Source of the DNA: Firm-04 sp003446315
GTDB lineage: Bacteria; Bacillota; Clostridia; Oscillospirales; Ruminococcaceae
Direction of reading: 5' to 3'
Length of the DNA stretch: 53,841 nt
NCBI GenBank assembly: GCA_946530355.1
Contig: CAMNAB010000002.1
Location: 1 to 53,841, forward strand
The position numbers were made by a program, and so were the translations under genes. Below, piece by piece: positions 6,656 to 14,565 of this stretch. Within the stretch, counting starts at the first letter, position 1. Every line of letters starts with the position of its first letter. The notes under the pieces are model-generated. The model saw only the letters and a list, made by a program, of their open reading frames with translations, was not told the DNA's origin and searched no databases.

Positions 6656-7891
6656 ATGAAAAAAGCATTTGCGGTCATAGGTGCGAATTTCGGCGATGAG
6701 GGAAAAGGTCTGATGACAGATTTTTTCTGCCGCACAAGTGACAGTGTTCTCAATATCAGAAGCAACGGCGGCGCACAGGCAGGACATACTGTTTGTACTG
6801 CCGACGGAAAAAGACATGTCTTTTCTCACTTCGGTGCCGGCAGTTTTGCAGGTGCAGATACCTATCTTTCCGGATATTTCATCCTGAACCCGATGCTTTT
6901 TTCTAAGGAACGGCTTGCGCTCGGAAATGTGCCCGGAACCATCTTTATTGACAGGCGATGCAGGGTCACGCTTCCGTGTGATATGCTGCTGAATCAGTTT
7001 GCTGAGACCATCCGCGGAAACGACCGGCACGGCAGCTGCGGTGTGGGATTGTTTGAGACGATCGTCCGCAGCAGAGATGCACGATACCGGCTGGATTATG
7101 ATTTTGTACGGAGAACAGACAGGAATACTGTGAAACATATGATGCGGAAGATCCATGCGGAATATTGCATGCAGCGTGCCGGAAAACTGGGCATCACAGG
7201 CGCTGCAAAAGCAGAATTGCAGGAGCTGCTTGCAAATGAGAATCTGACGGAGCACTATCTCGATGACCTCTATGATATGGCAGCTATGTGCACCGATGCG
7301 GATGAACAGATCATTGAGGTGTATGATACGGCTGTGTTTGAGGGGGCGCAGGGACTGATGCTCGATCAGAACAGAACGGACTATTTTCCCAATCTGACCC
7401 CCTCAAATACCGGTATGCAGAATATTCGTGCCATACTGGATAAGCTCGAAAAACGCGAGACGGAAGTTTGCTATGTGACAAGATCGTTCTTTACCCGGCA
7501 CGGCGCAGGCAGATTTGATACGGAAGCAAAGGCGGCTGCGGATGAATACGGTCTGTTTGACAAGACCAACGCACCCAATGAATTTCAGGGCGTTTTCCGA
7601 TACGGCTGGTTTGATCTCGCCGCATTCACGCATTCCCTTGCGCTGGACAGCGCATTCACGGCAGCAGATGAAACGATCTCGGTTGCCGTGACGCATCTCG
7701 ATATGACAGACGGAATGGTGATCTGTCCGGATAAAAAGCTGCATCCGGCGTTTCTCGCTGATGCGGCAGGGGCAGATGTGCTGTATCAGATCAGCGGTGA
7801 GACAGCAGCGGATGTGCAGCGTCAGCCGGCTGCGGATCGAACAGATAAAAAATATACCACCGGTTTACTTGACATTTCTTACAAACCGTGA
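6656..7891 (+). CDS. adenylosuccinate-synthetase-like enzyme (PurA/PurZ superfamily)
   Basis: 411 residues from the ATG nine bases after GAGGTG; housekeeping PurA is about 430. PurA joins IMP and aspartate using GTP. Visible motifs: NFGDEGKG (11-18) with the catalytic Asp14, GGAQAGHT with the catalytic His44, GSCGVG in place of TGRGIGP, FEGAQG, and SNTG. The IMP-contacting Asn of NAGH is Gln41 here. The guanine-specificity TKxD box reads THLD in VTHLDMTDG, so nucleotide choice may differ, as reported for phage PurZ enzymes. The context with RNA ligase, VWA and J-like genes is unlike purine biosynthesis. I regard it as a paralogue with a changed substrate; the substrate is unknown. Confidence 0.75.
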   Translation: MKKAFAVIGANFGDEGKGLMTDFFCRTSDSVLNIRSNGGAQAGHTVCTADGKRHVFSHFGAGSFAGADTYLSGYFILNPMLFSKERLALGNVPGTIFIDRRCRVTLPCDMLLNQFAETIRGNDRHGSCGVGLFETIVRSRDARYRLDYDFVRRTDRNTVKHMMRKIHAEYCMQRAGKLGITGAAKAELQELLANENLTEHYLDDLYDMAAMCTDADEQIIEVYDTAVFEGAQGLMLDQNRTDYFPNLTPSNTGMQNIRAILDKLEKRETEVCYVTRSFFTRHGAGRFDTEAKAAADEYGLFDKTNAPNEFQGVFRYGWFDLAAFTHSLALDSAFTAADETISVAVTHLDMTDGMVICPDKKLHPAFLADAAGADVLYQISGETAADVQRQPAADRTDKKYTTGLLDISYKP

Positions 7892-7897
7892 TATAAT
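7869..7897 (+). promoter_or_regulatory. strong internal promoter at the end of the PurA-like gene
   Basis: TTGACA (7869-7874), a 17-base spacer and TATAAT (7892-7897): a perfect consensus promoter. Its -35 box lies inside the PurA-like coding sequence. It should start a transcript near 7904 covering the short ORF/RNA region and perhaps the HTH and ligase genes. Confidence 0.8.
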
Positions 7898-7951
7898 ACG
7901 GTTAGTGTGCGGGGATTCCCGCCGATCATCAAAAAGGAAAGGGTGAAAACA

Positions 7952-8110
7952 ATGTACGCGATCATGAACAATGCCATGTCCCTCAATTCTAATATTTGCA
8001 ATTGCCGGCAGTCAGGCTATCTCTTCAGTCAGGATGAGAATAGCGCATTTGTGCTGCACACAGGACATGCTTGTTCCGTTGCCCGAAAGGGTACGCAGAG
8101 ATCGTGTTGA
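7952..8110 (+). CDS. possible 52-aa Cys-containing small ORF
   Basis: Starts at an ATG 9 bases after AAAGGAAAGGG and encodes 52 residues with several Cys (NICNCRQSG, HACSVARKG). There is no signal peptide or membrane segment. Its codon choice (TCA, CGA, CTC) is more mixed than in the neighbours. It could be a leader peptide, a small effector, or an accidental frame over a structured RNA. The latter is equally likely, so confidence is low. Confidence 0.35.
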   Translation: MYAIMNNAMSLNSNICNCRQSGYLFSQDENSAFVLHTGHACSVARKGTQRSC

Positions 8111-8133
8111 TTGCGACCATCTTCTGATAGAAC

Positions 8134-8178
8134 AAAACCGTCTGTGTGCAGTCCGGAACGCATGCAGACGGTTTTATT
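8134..8178 (+). terminator. terminator or attenuator hairpin before the HTH gene
   Basis: AAAACCGTCTG (8134-8144) and CAGACGGTTTT (8165-8175) form an 11-bp stem followed by ATTAT. It lies 28 bases before the start of the HTH gene and so would limit read-through from the internal promoter. Confidence 0.65.
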
Positions 8179-8205
8179 ATGCTATCAGAAAGGTGGTCTT
8201 TTCTT

Positions 8206-8436
8206 ATGCCAATCACAATCCCAAAAATCAACATGGCAGCAACCGGCGCAAACATCAAGGCGCTGATCCGAACAAAAGGCTTCCGGATCGCAGATGTTCA
8301 AACCATATTCGGTTTCCATACCCCGCAGGCGATTTTTAAGTGGATGAGAGGGGATGCAATGCCGTCTATTGATAATATGGTGATATTGGCGCATATGCTT
8401 GGCGTGACGATTGATGAGATCATCATTACAGAATGA
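8206..8436 (+). CDS. small helix-turn-helix regulator (XRE type)
   Basis: 76 residues starting at the ATG after AAAGGTGG; an upstream extension would run through the terminator hairpin and is rejected. The sequence is a single XRE-like domain: NIKALIRTKGFRIADVQTIFGF, then PQAIFKWMRGDAMPSIDNM and a closing helix LAHMLGVTIDEII. There is no ligand domain. It lies between the short structured transcript and the RNA ligase, so it probably regulates the ligase or the internal promoter at 7869. Confidence 0.85.
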   Translation: MPITIPKINMAATGANIKALIRTKGFRIADVQTIFGFHTPQAIFKWMRGDAMPSIDNMVILAHMLGVTIDEIIITE

Positions 8437-8480
8437 ATCTGACCCGTTTCGGGTGAAAAGATAGGAAAGGAATGATAAAA

Positions 8481-9527
8481 ATGAGCAGAAAACTTGCAAG
8501 TATCCAAAGAATATGGAAAACAGAACCGATCGAAGGCGCTGACCGGATTGAGCTGGCTTATGTGCTCGGCTGGCAATGCGTTGTCAACAAAGGACAGTTC
8601 AAGCCGATGGATCTGGCTGTGTATTTTGAGATCGACAGCTTTCTTCCGATTCGTCCCGCGTTTGAATTTTTGCGGGCATCCAGCTATAAAAACACCGATA
8701 TCATGGGCGAGGGCTTCCGGCTTCGGACACAGAAATTCCGCGGGCAGGTATCTCAGGGGCTGCTGCTGCCGGCAGATCAGTTTCCCGAAATCCCGAAGGA
8801 TGCTGCGTGCGGCGAGGATGTGACGGTGCTGCTCGGTGTACGCAAATGGGAGATCGAGGAACGCGCAACTTCCGGCGGCACGATCATCGGAGAGCTGCCC
8901 GGCAGTATTCCGCATACCGATGAAACGCGCGTTCAGGCTGCCCCGGAGCTGATCGAAGCGTTCGCCGGACTGGATTACTACATCAGCACAAAAATGGACG
9001 GCAGTTCCCATTCCGTCAGTCTGGATGAAAACGGCTTCCATGTGACAGGGCATAACTATGAATATAAGGATGATGACAGCAGCGATTTCTATAAGCTGGT
9101 CAAGCTGCGCGGCTATCAGGAAAAGCTGACTGCATTTAAGGAAAAAGAAGGGCTTGATGCGATCACCATACAGGGCGAACTGTGTGCGCCGGGCATTCAA
9201 CAGAACCGGCTGAAACTCAAAAAGCCGGAGTGGTATGTGTTCACTGTTCTGGAGAACGGCAGGCGCGTCGGACTGGACAGAATGCTTGCTGTTTGCAAAG
9301 AACTGGAGCTTACCACTGTTCCGATCGAGGAGACAGGTGCAGACCTGCCTGCAAAATATCCGACCGTTGAGGCGCTGCTGAAACGCGCCGACGGCAATTA
9401 TCCGAACGGCGGCAAAAAGGAAGGCATCGTCATTCGTCCCGTTGTGCCCGTTTACAGCGAGATCATCGGTGCAGAACTGAGCATGAAGGTCGTCAGCAAC
9501 AAATATTTGCTGAAAAATGACGGCTGA
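8481..9527 (+). CDS. ATP-dependent RNA ligase, DraRnl (DRB0094) type
   Basis: 348 residues from the second ATG, correctly spaced from AAAGGA; Deinococcus DraRnl is about the same length. Nucleotidyl-transferase motif I is KMDG with nucleophile Lys171, which takes AMP from ATP. Motif IV is EGIVIRP and motif V is the C-terminal SMKVVSNKYLLK. The N-terminal 120 residues match the extra OB-like module of the DraRnl clade (GADRIELAYVLGW, YFEIDSFLP, LRTQKFRGQ). These enzymes seal 3'-OH/5'-phosphate nicks in RNA and repair broken RNA. No end-healing kinase/phosphatase gene is visible nearby. A bidirectional terminator follows. Confidence 0.9.
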   Translation: MSRKLASIQRIWKTEPIEGADRIELAYVLGWQCVVNKGQFKPMDLAVYFEIDSFLPIRPAFEFLRASSYKNTDIMGEGFRLRTQKFRGQVSQGLLLPADQFPEIPKDAACGEDVTVLLGVRKWEIEERATSGGTIIGELPGSIPHTDETRVQAAPELIEAFAGLDYYISTKMDGSSHSVSLDENGFHVTGHNYEYKDDDSSDFYKLVKLRGYQEKLTAFKEKEGLDAITIQGELCAPGIQQNRLKLKKPEWYVFTVLENGRRVGLDRMLAVCKELELTTVPIEETGADLPAKYPTVEALLKRADGNYPNGGKKEGIVIRPVVPVYSEIIGAELSMKVVSNKYLLKNDG

Positions 9528-9534
9528 ATAAAAT

Positions 9535-9571
9535 ACAGGCGGATCCCTCACATCATGAAGGATCCGCCTGT
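9535..9571. terminator. bidirectional terminator between RNA ligase and phosphoglucomutase
   Basis: A perfect 12-bp stem ACAGGCGGATCC/GGATCCGCCTGT, with T-runs on both sides, separates two convergent genes. Confidence 0.85.
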
Positions 9572-9606
9572 TTTGTTTGGTATATCAATCGGCTGCAAAA
9601 GCACGC

Positions 9607-11346
9607 TTATGCTTTGATGAGCTTATGAACGTCCTCTTTCAGCTTTGCTTCCAGTGCCTCTGCTTCTGCCATTGTTTTGCCTGCGGTGGTGTAATATGCC
9701 TTGATCTTCGGCTCTGTGCCCGAAGGACGGACGATCACACTTGCATGCTCCGGCAGGAAGAACGAAACCACATCCGATTTCGGCAGGTTGGTCGGGCGGG
9801 TCGCACCGGTCTTTGCATCGGTGAAGATGCCTTCCTGATAATCAGCATATTCGATGATCTCCAGTCCGCCGATGGTCTTCGGGGCATTGGTGCGCAGGGA
9901 TTTCATGATCTCCTGCATGGTGTTGAAGCCGCTGACACCTTCAAACGCATAGCTTTCCTGCGAATGCTTGAACACGCCGTATTTTTCATACAGATTTGCA
10001 CGCGCCTGCATCATGGAGATGCCCTGTGTGCGGTAATATGCTGCCATCTCAACGATCAGCATGGATGCCACAACTGCATCCTTATCGCGGACATATGTGC
10101 CGGCAAGATAGCCGTAGCTTTCTTCAAAGCCGAACAGATAACGGTTCTCCTCGCCTTTTTCTTCCAGCAAGCCGATCTGCTCGCCGATGAACTTGAAGCC
10201 GGTCAGCACATCAATGATCTGCACGCCGTATTCTTTGGCGATCGGTTTGACCAGATCGGTCGTGACGATGGTCTTGACTGCGATCGGGTTCTTCGGCATG
10301 GTGCCGAGCTTTGTGCGCTCCTCACAGATATAGCGGAACAGCATTGCGCCCACTTCGTTGCCGGAGAACAGCGCATAACCGCCGTTGCCGTCCGGAACTG
10401 CAATGCCCACTCTGTCGCAGTCCGGATCCGTTGCGAGCAGCAGATCCGGCTTGACTTCATCGCAAAGACGCAGACCGTATTCCAGTGCTTCCCGGATTTC
10501 CGGATTCGGATACGGGCAGGTGGTGAAGTTGCCGTCCGGCAGCTCCTGTTCCGGAACCACAGTGACTTCCTTGATGCCGATGCGCGAGAGAATCTCCCGA
10601 ACCGGCTTATTGCCTGTGCCGTTCAGCGGGGTGAATACGATCTTCAGTCCGCTTTCTGCGCAGATATCCGTATGGATGCCCTGTGCAAGCACATTTTTAT
10701 AGTAATCTTCCAGCACATTCTGCTGAATATAAGAGATCATGCCTTCTGCGACTGCTTTTTCAAAATCGCAGGTTTTGACACCGCCGAACATATCGACATC
10801 CTTGATCTTGCCGATGACGGTGTTCGCAACATCCAGAGTGATCTGGCAGCCGTCTGCGCCATAGACCTTATAACCGTTATATTTTGCGGGGTTATGGCTG
10901 GCAGTTACCATAATGCCGGCAGAGCAATGCAATGCGCGTACTGCATAAGACAGCATCGGAGTCGGCATCAGTTCTGTATAAATATGCACTTTGATTCCGT
11001 TTGCGGCAAGCACGGCTGCGGCTGCTTTTGCAAATGTATCGGATTTGATGCGGCTGTCATAAGAAATTGCCACACTGGGCGTTTCAAATGAACCGTTGAC
11101 ATAATCCGCAACTCCCTGTGTTGCACGGCGAACGGTATATATGTTCATTCTGGCTGTTCCTGCGCCGAGCACACCGCGCAGACCGCCTGTACCGAATTCC
11201 AGATCACGGTAAAAACTCTCACGCACTGCATCCGGATTGCCTTCCATTGCCTGCAGTTCTTTTACGAGATCAGCATCTTCTGTCGCATGCTCTTTCCAAA
11301 GCTGATACAACGCGTTTTCTTTTGTCATATCGGATTGCATGGTCAT
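9607..11346 (-). CDS. pgcA: phospho-sugar mutase (alpha-phosphoglucomutase)
   Basis: 579 residues, typical of the long PgcA/PGM2 type. The phosphoserine loop is TASHNPAKYNGYK, the Mg site is DPDCDRVG, the sugar-binding loop is FGFEESYGY and the phosphate-binding loop is RPSGTEPKIK. It interconverts glucose-1-phosphate and glucose-6-phosphate in the cytoplasm, feeding UDP-glucose and glycogen-type metabolism. It stands alone, between the RNA-ligase terminator and rpmE. The start follows AGGAAAGGA; a second in-frame ATG lies two codons later. Phosphomannomutase activity cannot be excluded. Confidence 0.92.
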   Translation of the reverse strand: MTMQSDMTKENALYQLWKEHATEDADLVKELQAMEGNPDAVRESFYRDLEFGTGGLRGVLGAGTARMNIYTVRRATQGVADYVNGSFETPSVAISYDSRIKSDTFAKAAAAVLAANGIKVHIYTELMPTPMLSYAVRALHCSAGIMVTASHNPAKYNGYKVYGADGCQITLDVANTVIGKIKDVDMFGGVKTCDFEKAVAEGMISYIQQNVLEDYYKNVLAQGIHTDICAESGLKIVFTPLNGTGNKPVREILSRIGIKEVTVVPEQELPDGNFTTCPYPNPEIREALEYGLRLCDEVKPDLLLATDPDCDRVGIAVPDGNGGYALFSGNEVGAMLFRYICEERTKLGTMPKNPIAVKTIVTTDLVKPIAKEYGVQIIDVLTGFKFIGEQIGLLEEKGEENRYLFGFEESYGYLAGTYVRDKDAVVASMLIVEMAAYYRTQGISMMQARANLYEKYGVFKHSQESYAFEGVSGFNTMQEIMKSLRTNAPKTIGGLEIIEYADYQEGIFTDAKTGATRPTNLPKSDVVSFFLPEHASVIVRPSGTEPKIKAYYTTAGKTMAEAEALEAKLKEDVHKLIKA

Positions 11347-11513
11347 TCATTCCTTTCCTCCTGCGGGCTCTCGATTGCCGCAGATTGCGAAACGCTTTTT
11401 TGCGCACACAGTTATTATAACATATTTTGGGGATTTTGAAAATGGGCAGAATACCGAATTTTCAGGCGCTCCCGCTGCATTTTTGGTATCAATCCACGAT
11501 TGGTGAACAAAAA

Positions 11514-11540
11514 AACACAGCCGGACATGCCGACTGTGTT
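11514..11540 (-). terminator. terminator of rpmE
   Basis: AACACAG(C/T)CGG arms form a stem around CATG, followed on the minus strand by TTTTTTTGTTC. It lies just past the rpmE stop. Confidence 0.8.
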
Positions 11541-11552
11541 TCGGTGCCTGAA

Positions 11553-11756
11553 TCAGCCTCTGTTGAAACGCTTGTTGAAACGCTCAACACGTCCGCCGGT
11601 ATCAACCAGCTTCTGCTTGCCCGTGAAGAACGGGTGGCACTTGGAACAAATTTCAACCTTGATGTCCTTTTTGGTGGAGAGCACCTCGATCACGTTGCCG
11701 CAGTGGCAGGTGATGGTGGTCTTCTCACATACCGGATGGATGTCCTTCTTTGCCAT
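11553..11756 (-). CDS. rpmE: 50S ribosomal protein L31
   Basis: 67 residues, the usual length of zinc-type L31. It starts MAKKDIHP and carries the zinc ligands in TCHCG (Cys17, Cys19) and ICSKC (Cys37, Cys40), followed by the conserved HPFFTGKQK and RVERFNKR. It bridges the 50S central protuberance and the 30S head. The Cys-containing form is the zinc-replete version; a Cys-free paralogue may exist elsewhere. It has its own promoter, a leader of about 95 bases and a terminator. Confidence 0.97.
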   Translation of the reverse strand: MAKKDIHPVCEKTTITCHCGNVIEVLSTKKDIKVEICSKCHPFFTGKQKLVDTGGRVERFNKRFNRG

Positions 11757-11885
11757 GATGATTCACCTCTTTCAGTTTTTGATGAGTGGGATCAAAACAT
11801 AACAGCCCATCCGTGTACTGTTCGGACAGTAGTGCTATGGATTAAACGCAATATTTATTATATCATATTTTGCGATTTTTCGCAA
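11757..11885 (-). promoter_or_regulatory. rpmE promoter and leader
   Basis: On the minus strand, TTGCGA (11880-11885), 17 bases, TATAAT (11857-11862). The leader of about 95 bases includes the hairpin ACTGT-CCGA-ACAGT. L31 genes often have autoregulatory leaders; whether this one belongs to such a class is not shown. Confidence 0.6.
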
Positions 11886-11943
11886 GACCGCATTCTGCAC
11901 AAATCGACTTGCGCACTTTTTTGCGCTTTTATGCATTTGCGTT

Positions 11944-13365
11944 CTAGGGTGCCAGTGTGACCGCAATATTGACAGTCGGTGTCGGACATACCCAGACGGT
12001 GCTGACGGCATCCGGCAGGGTGACAGTGAATGCCTGCGTATACACACCTTCCGAAGAAACGGAGATATTGATGAGGTTGACCGATGCTTTCAGGTCTTCA
12101 GCCTCAATTTTCGCCAGATCTTCCGGTGTGCCGATCAGCGTCACCGGTGTGTTGCCGCCGGGCGATTCCAGTGTGTAATTATAGCGGCGGTTGTCGTTCA
12201 GCATGACAATATCCGTATTCTTGATCCAGCGCGTTTCGGAGATCAGATCGGTGTCATCGACGGATACATAGATCGTGCCGAGCTTGGAACTGTCGGAGAA
12301 GCCTTCATCCATCTTGATCGTGACGGGGATCGGGCTGCCCAGCGAGAGCTGCGAAAGCGAGATCGTTTCAACCTGCCATGCAGTCAGACCGTCAAGCTGT
12401 GCTTTGTTCTGCGCATCGGTCGTTTCGATGGTGATGGTCAGGTTTTCGTCCTCGCTGCCGTATTCGGGCAGTTTATAGCTGACACCGTTTGCATTCAGGC
12501 GGATCCGCTTCAGGACGGTTTCCTCATCAAAGCCATCCGGCACATTGGAAAGGTTCACCGTGACCGGCAGCTTGCGGGAATAGAAAACGGGGATCCGGAC
12601 GGAAAAGCGTCCTTTATCGACGGAAAGCGTATCATTGGTCACGATATTGTCGTCTTTATCGACGATCTTGAAATCCGTGCAGTCCGCATAGGTTTTGGTT
12701 TGTGTCAGCGGATCGGAATCCTTCACATTCACCAGAATATGATCGAGTGCATTTAACTGCGAGGACGGGCCGTAAACCTGCACCGATGACGGCTCACAGG
12801 TGATCTCTCCGGTGCTGATCCGCGTTTCCTCATCCACACGCAAATCGGAATAACTGACCTCTACCGGCAGGGACAGCGATTCGTAGCGATCCATATCCAA
12901 TGTGACGCTGGACGGTGTCAGCACAACATCATTCTCATTGAATGCGGCACCGTTTGTGCGGCGGAGCTTGATCGGCAGGGTCTGTTTGCCGACAATATTG
13001 GAAACATCCGAATCAAAATCAACATATGCCACGACATCTGCCGGGGTGAGTGCGCCGTATGCCGCACGGCTTCCTTTGATCGTGATATTGACCGATAAAT
13101 TGACATCTCTGCCGTTTTCACCGGGCAGCAGGCTCAGACCGTAGCTTTCCGCTTTGCTGCCTGCCATGTCGATGACGACGGGTCTGTTATCAAACTGCTT
13201 GGTATAATCCGACGCGATCGTAGAGGAGATATATGTCCAGATAAACAGCGCTGCCAGCAGGGAAAGGCATAATTGCAGCATTTCCGGCTTTCCCGGACGG
13301 CGCATCTTGGAAGGCGAAAAGGATGCCAGCTTTTTGACCAGACCGCTGAAAAGACTTTGCTTCAT
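11944..13365 (-). CDS. cdaR: CdaR (YbbR-repeat) regulator of diadenylate cyclase
   Basis: 473 residues from the ATG that overlaps the cdaA stop (ATGA) and follows GAGGAACAGG; the longer frame would lie within cdaA and is rejected. One membrane anchor near the N-terminus (about 30-50) precedes an extracytoplasmic region of roughly four YbbR repeats (for example LPVEVSY, LPVTVNLSNVPDGF, IPVTIKM). CdaR binds the membrane cyclase CdaA and tunes c-di-AMP synthesis. In many Firmicutes glmM follows; here rpmE does. Confidence 0.9.
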   Translation of the reverse strand: MKQSLFSGLVKKLASFSPSKMRRPGKPEMLQLCLSLLAALFIWTYISSTIASDYTKQFDNRPVVIDMAGSKAESYGLSLLPGENGRDVNLSVNITIKGSRAAYGALTPADVVAYVDFDSDVSNIVGKQTLPIKLRRTNGAAFNENDVVLTPSSVTLDMDRYESLSLPVEVSYSDLRVDEETRISTGEITCEPSSVQVYGPSSQLNALDHILVNVKDSDPLTQTKTYADCTDFKIVDKDDNIVTNDTLSVDKGRFSVRIPVFYSRKLPVTVNLSNVPDGFDEETVLKRIRLNANGVSYKLPEYGSEDENLTITIETTDAQNKAQLDGLTAWQVETISLSQLSLGSPIPVTIKMDEGFSDSSKLGTIYVSVDDTDLISETRWIKNTDIVMLNDNRRYNYTLESPGGNTPVTLIGTPEDLAKIEAEDLKASVNLINISVSSEGVYTQAFTVTLPDAVSTVWVCPTPTVNIAVTLAP

Positions 13366-14321
13366 TCCTGTTCCTCCTCCCGCTTTTTCTTCGATGCCGG
13401 TTTTCTTCCGGCTTCTTTTGCGGCAGGGGCTTGCTGCTCTGCTGCTGTTTCGGACGGCTTTTTGCGCCGGAACGGGATCCGCACGGTTTTGCCGCGCCAT
13501 GTATCTTTGTCCTGCGGGATCAGAATGGAGCGCAGCAGCTTTTCCAGCGAATTCCTGGTATAATTCCGCGTCAGGATGCCGTCCTGTGCGACGGAGATCT
13601 GTCCGGTCTCCTCAGAAACGACAATGACCAGTGCATCAGAGTTTTCACTCATGCCGATCGCTGCGCGGTGGCGGGAGCCGAGATGCTTGTCGATCAGCTC
13701 CTCTTTCTGCGGCTTCGGCAGAAAACAGGCTGCTGCCCAGATAATGCCGTCCCGCATGATGACTGCGCCGTCATGCAGCGGTGTTTTGTTATAGAAAATA
13801 TTGCCGAACAGCTCGGTGCTCGGAATGGCTTTCATCACAGTGCCGTTCAGGATATGCTCACCCAGCTTGGTGCCGCGTTCAATGACGATCAGGGCACCGG
13901 TCGCTGTTTTGGAGAGCTGCTCCACGGAATCGCAGATGATCGGGATCGCCGTGTTCCACTGATTGATGATATCCTCGCTTTCACCGAGTGTCAGGCGCGA
14001 GATCTTTGATGTTGTCTGACCGAATTTCTCCAGCACACGCCGCAGTTCCGGCTGGAACAGGACGATGACTGCGATCAGTCCGACGTTCAGCGTTTTCAGC
14101 GAGATCCAGCTGATCGCCTTGAGTTTGAGAAAATCACTGATAAAATAAACTGCCACCAGCAGAACAATACCTTTCATAAGCTGTCCTGCCCGTGTTTCCT
14201 TGACGAACTTCAAAATGACATAGATCACATATGTCAGCAATGCAATATCCAGAAAATCTACGATCGTGATGGATTTCATCACGTTGTAAAATGCATCCCA
14301 GCTATTCCGGATGATGTTCAT
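13362..14321 (-). CDS. cdaA: membrane diadenylate cyclase CdaA
   Basis: 319 residues from the ATG of MNIIRNSWDAF, which has a GAGAGG site; an ATG 39 bases upstream is possible but lacks one. Three membrane helices (about 15-90) are followed by the DAC domain. The catalytic signatures are TPLHDGAVI (DGA) and GSRHRAAIG (RHR). The last 60 residues are a basic, disordered tail (PFRRKKPSE..., KKKREEEQE), longer than usual. It makes c-di-AMP from two ATP, controlling potassium and osmolyte balance and wall homeostasis. It is cotranscribed with cdaR. Confidence 0.95.
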   Translation of the reverse strand: MNIIRNSWDAFYNVMKSITIVDFLDIALLTYVIYVILKFVKETRAGQLMKGIVLLVAVYFISDFLKLKAISWISLKTLNVGLIAVIVLFQPELRRVLEKFGQTTSKISRLTLGESEDIINQWNTAIPIICDSVEQLSKTATGALIVIERGTKLGEHILNGTVMKAIPSTELFGNIFYNKTPLHDGAVIMRDGIIWAAACFLPKPQKEELIDKHLGSRHRAAIGMSENSDALVIVVSEETGQISVAQDGILTRNYTRNSLEKLLRSILIPQDKDTWRGKTVRIPFRRKKPSETAAEQQAPAAKEAGRKPASKKKREEEQE

Positions 14322-14385
14322 GACCACGCCTCTCACATCCTTCCGCGGTTTCCTGCTCATTCGTTTTTTTCGTTCAGCACTTTAT

Positions 14386-14414
14386 AGTATAACATATTTT
14401 TTTTTTGATTGCAA
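14386..14414 (-). promoter_or_regulatory. cdaA promoter
   Basis: On the minus strand, TTGCAA (14409-14414), a 17-base A-rich spacer and TATACT (14386-14391). Confidence 0.65.
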
Positions 14415-14470
14415 CTATCTAAGGGAATTTTTTTTATCGTTTTTTCATATTTTATATTTCATGTTCGGTC

Positions 14471-14499
14471 TTGCAATTTTCAGGGAACTGTGCTATAAT
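14471..14499 (+). promoter_or_regulatory. promoter of the DUF4352 lipoprotein
   Basis: TTGCAA (14471-14476), 17 bases, TATAAT (14494-14499), about 67 bases before the start codon. Confidence 0.7.
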
Positions 14500-14565
14500 A
14501 AAACCGAACGCATTCTGAATGGATGCGGGTAATGAACAATGAGGTTTTTTAGGAGGAGACAATAC

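Larger units (their letters stand above)
7904..8178 (+). ncRNA. candidate structured short transcript of unknown class
   Basis: The stretch between the consensus promoter and a terminator-like hairpin would give an RNA of about 275 bases. It opens with hairpin GCGGG-GATT-CCCGC (7909-7922), later contains a CCC-GAAA-GGG tetraloop stem flanked by CGT/ACG, and ends at the AAAACCGTCTG/CAGACGGTTTT hairpin. No known RNA family is recognised. It may instead be a leader mRNA carrying the 52-codon ORF listed separately. Confidence 0.4.

Noticed and set aside
7904..8178. Y RNA or tRNA-like partner of the VWA protein
   Set aside because: No GGTTCGA-type T-loop or tRNA-like module is visible, and the VWA protein lacks the HEAT ring of Ro60. 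Kept as an unknown transcript.
9577..11091. Plus-strand ORF of 504 codons opposite the phosphoglucomutase
   Set aside because: Frame shadow rich in Cys/His/Phe. The minus-strand gene has all the mutase motifs.
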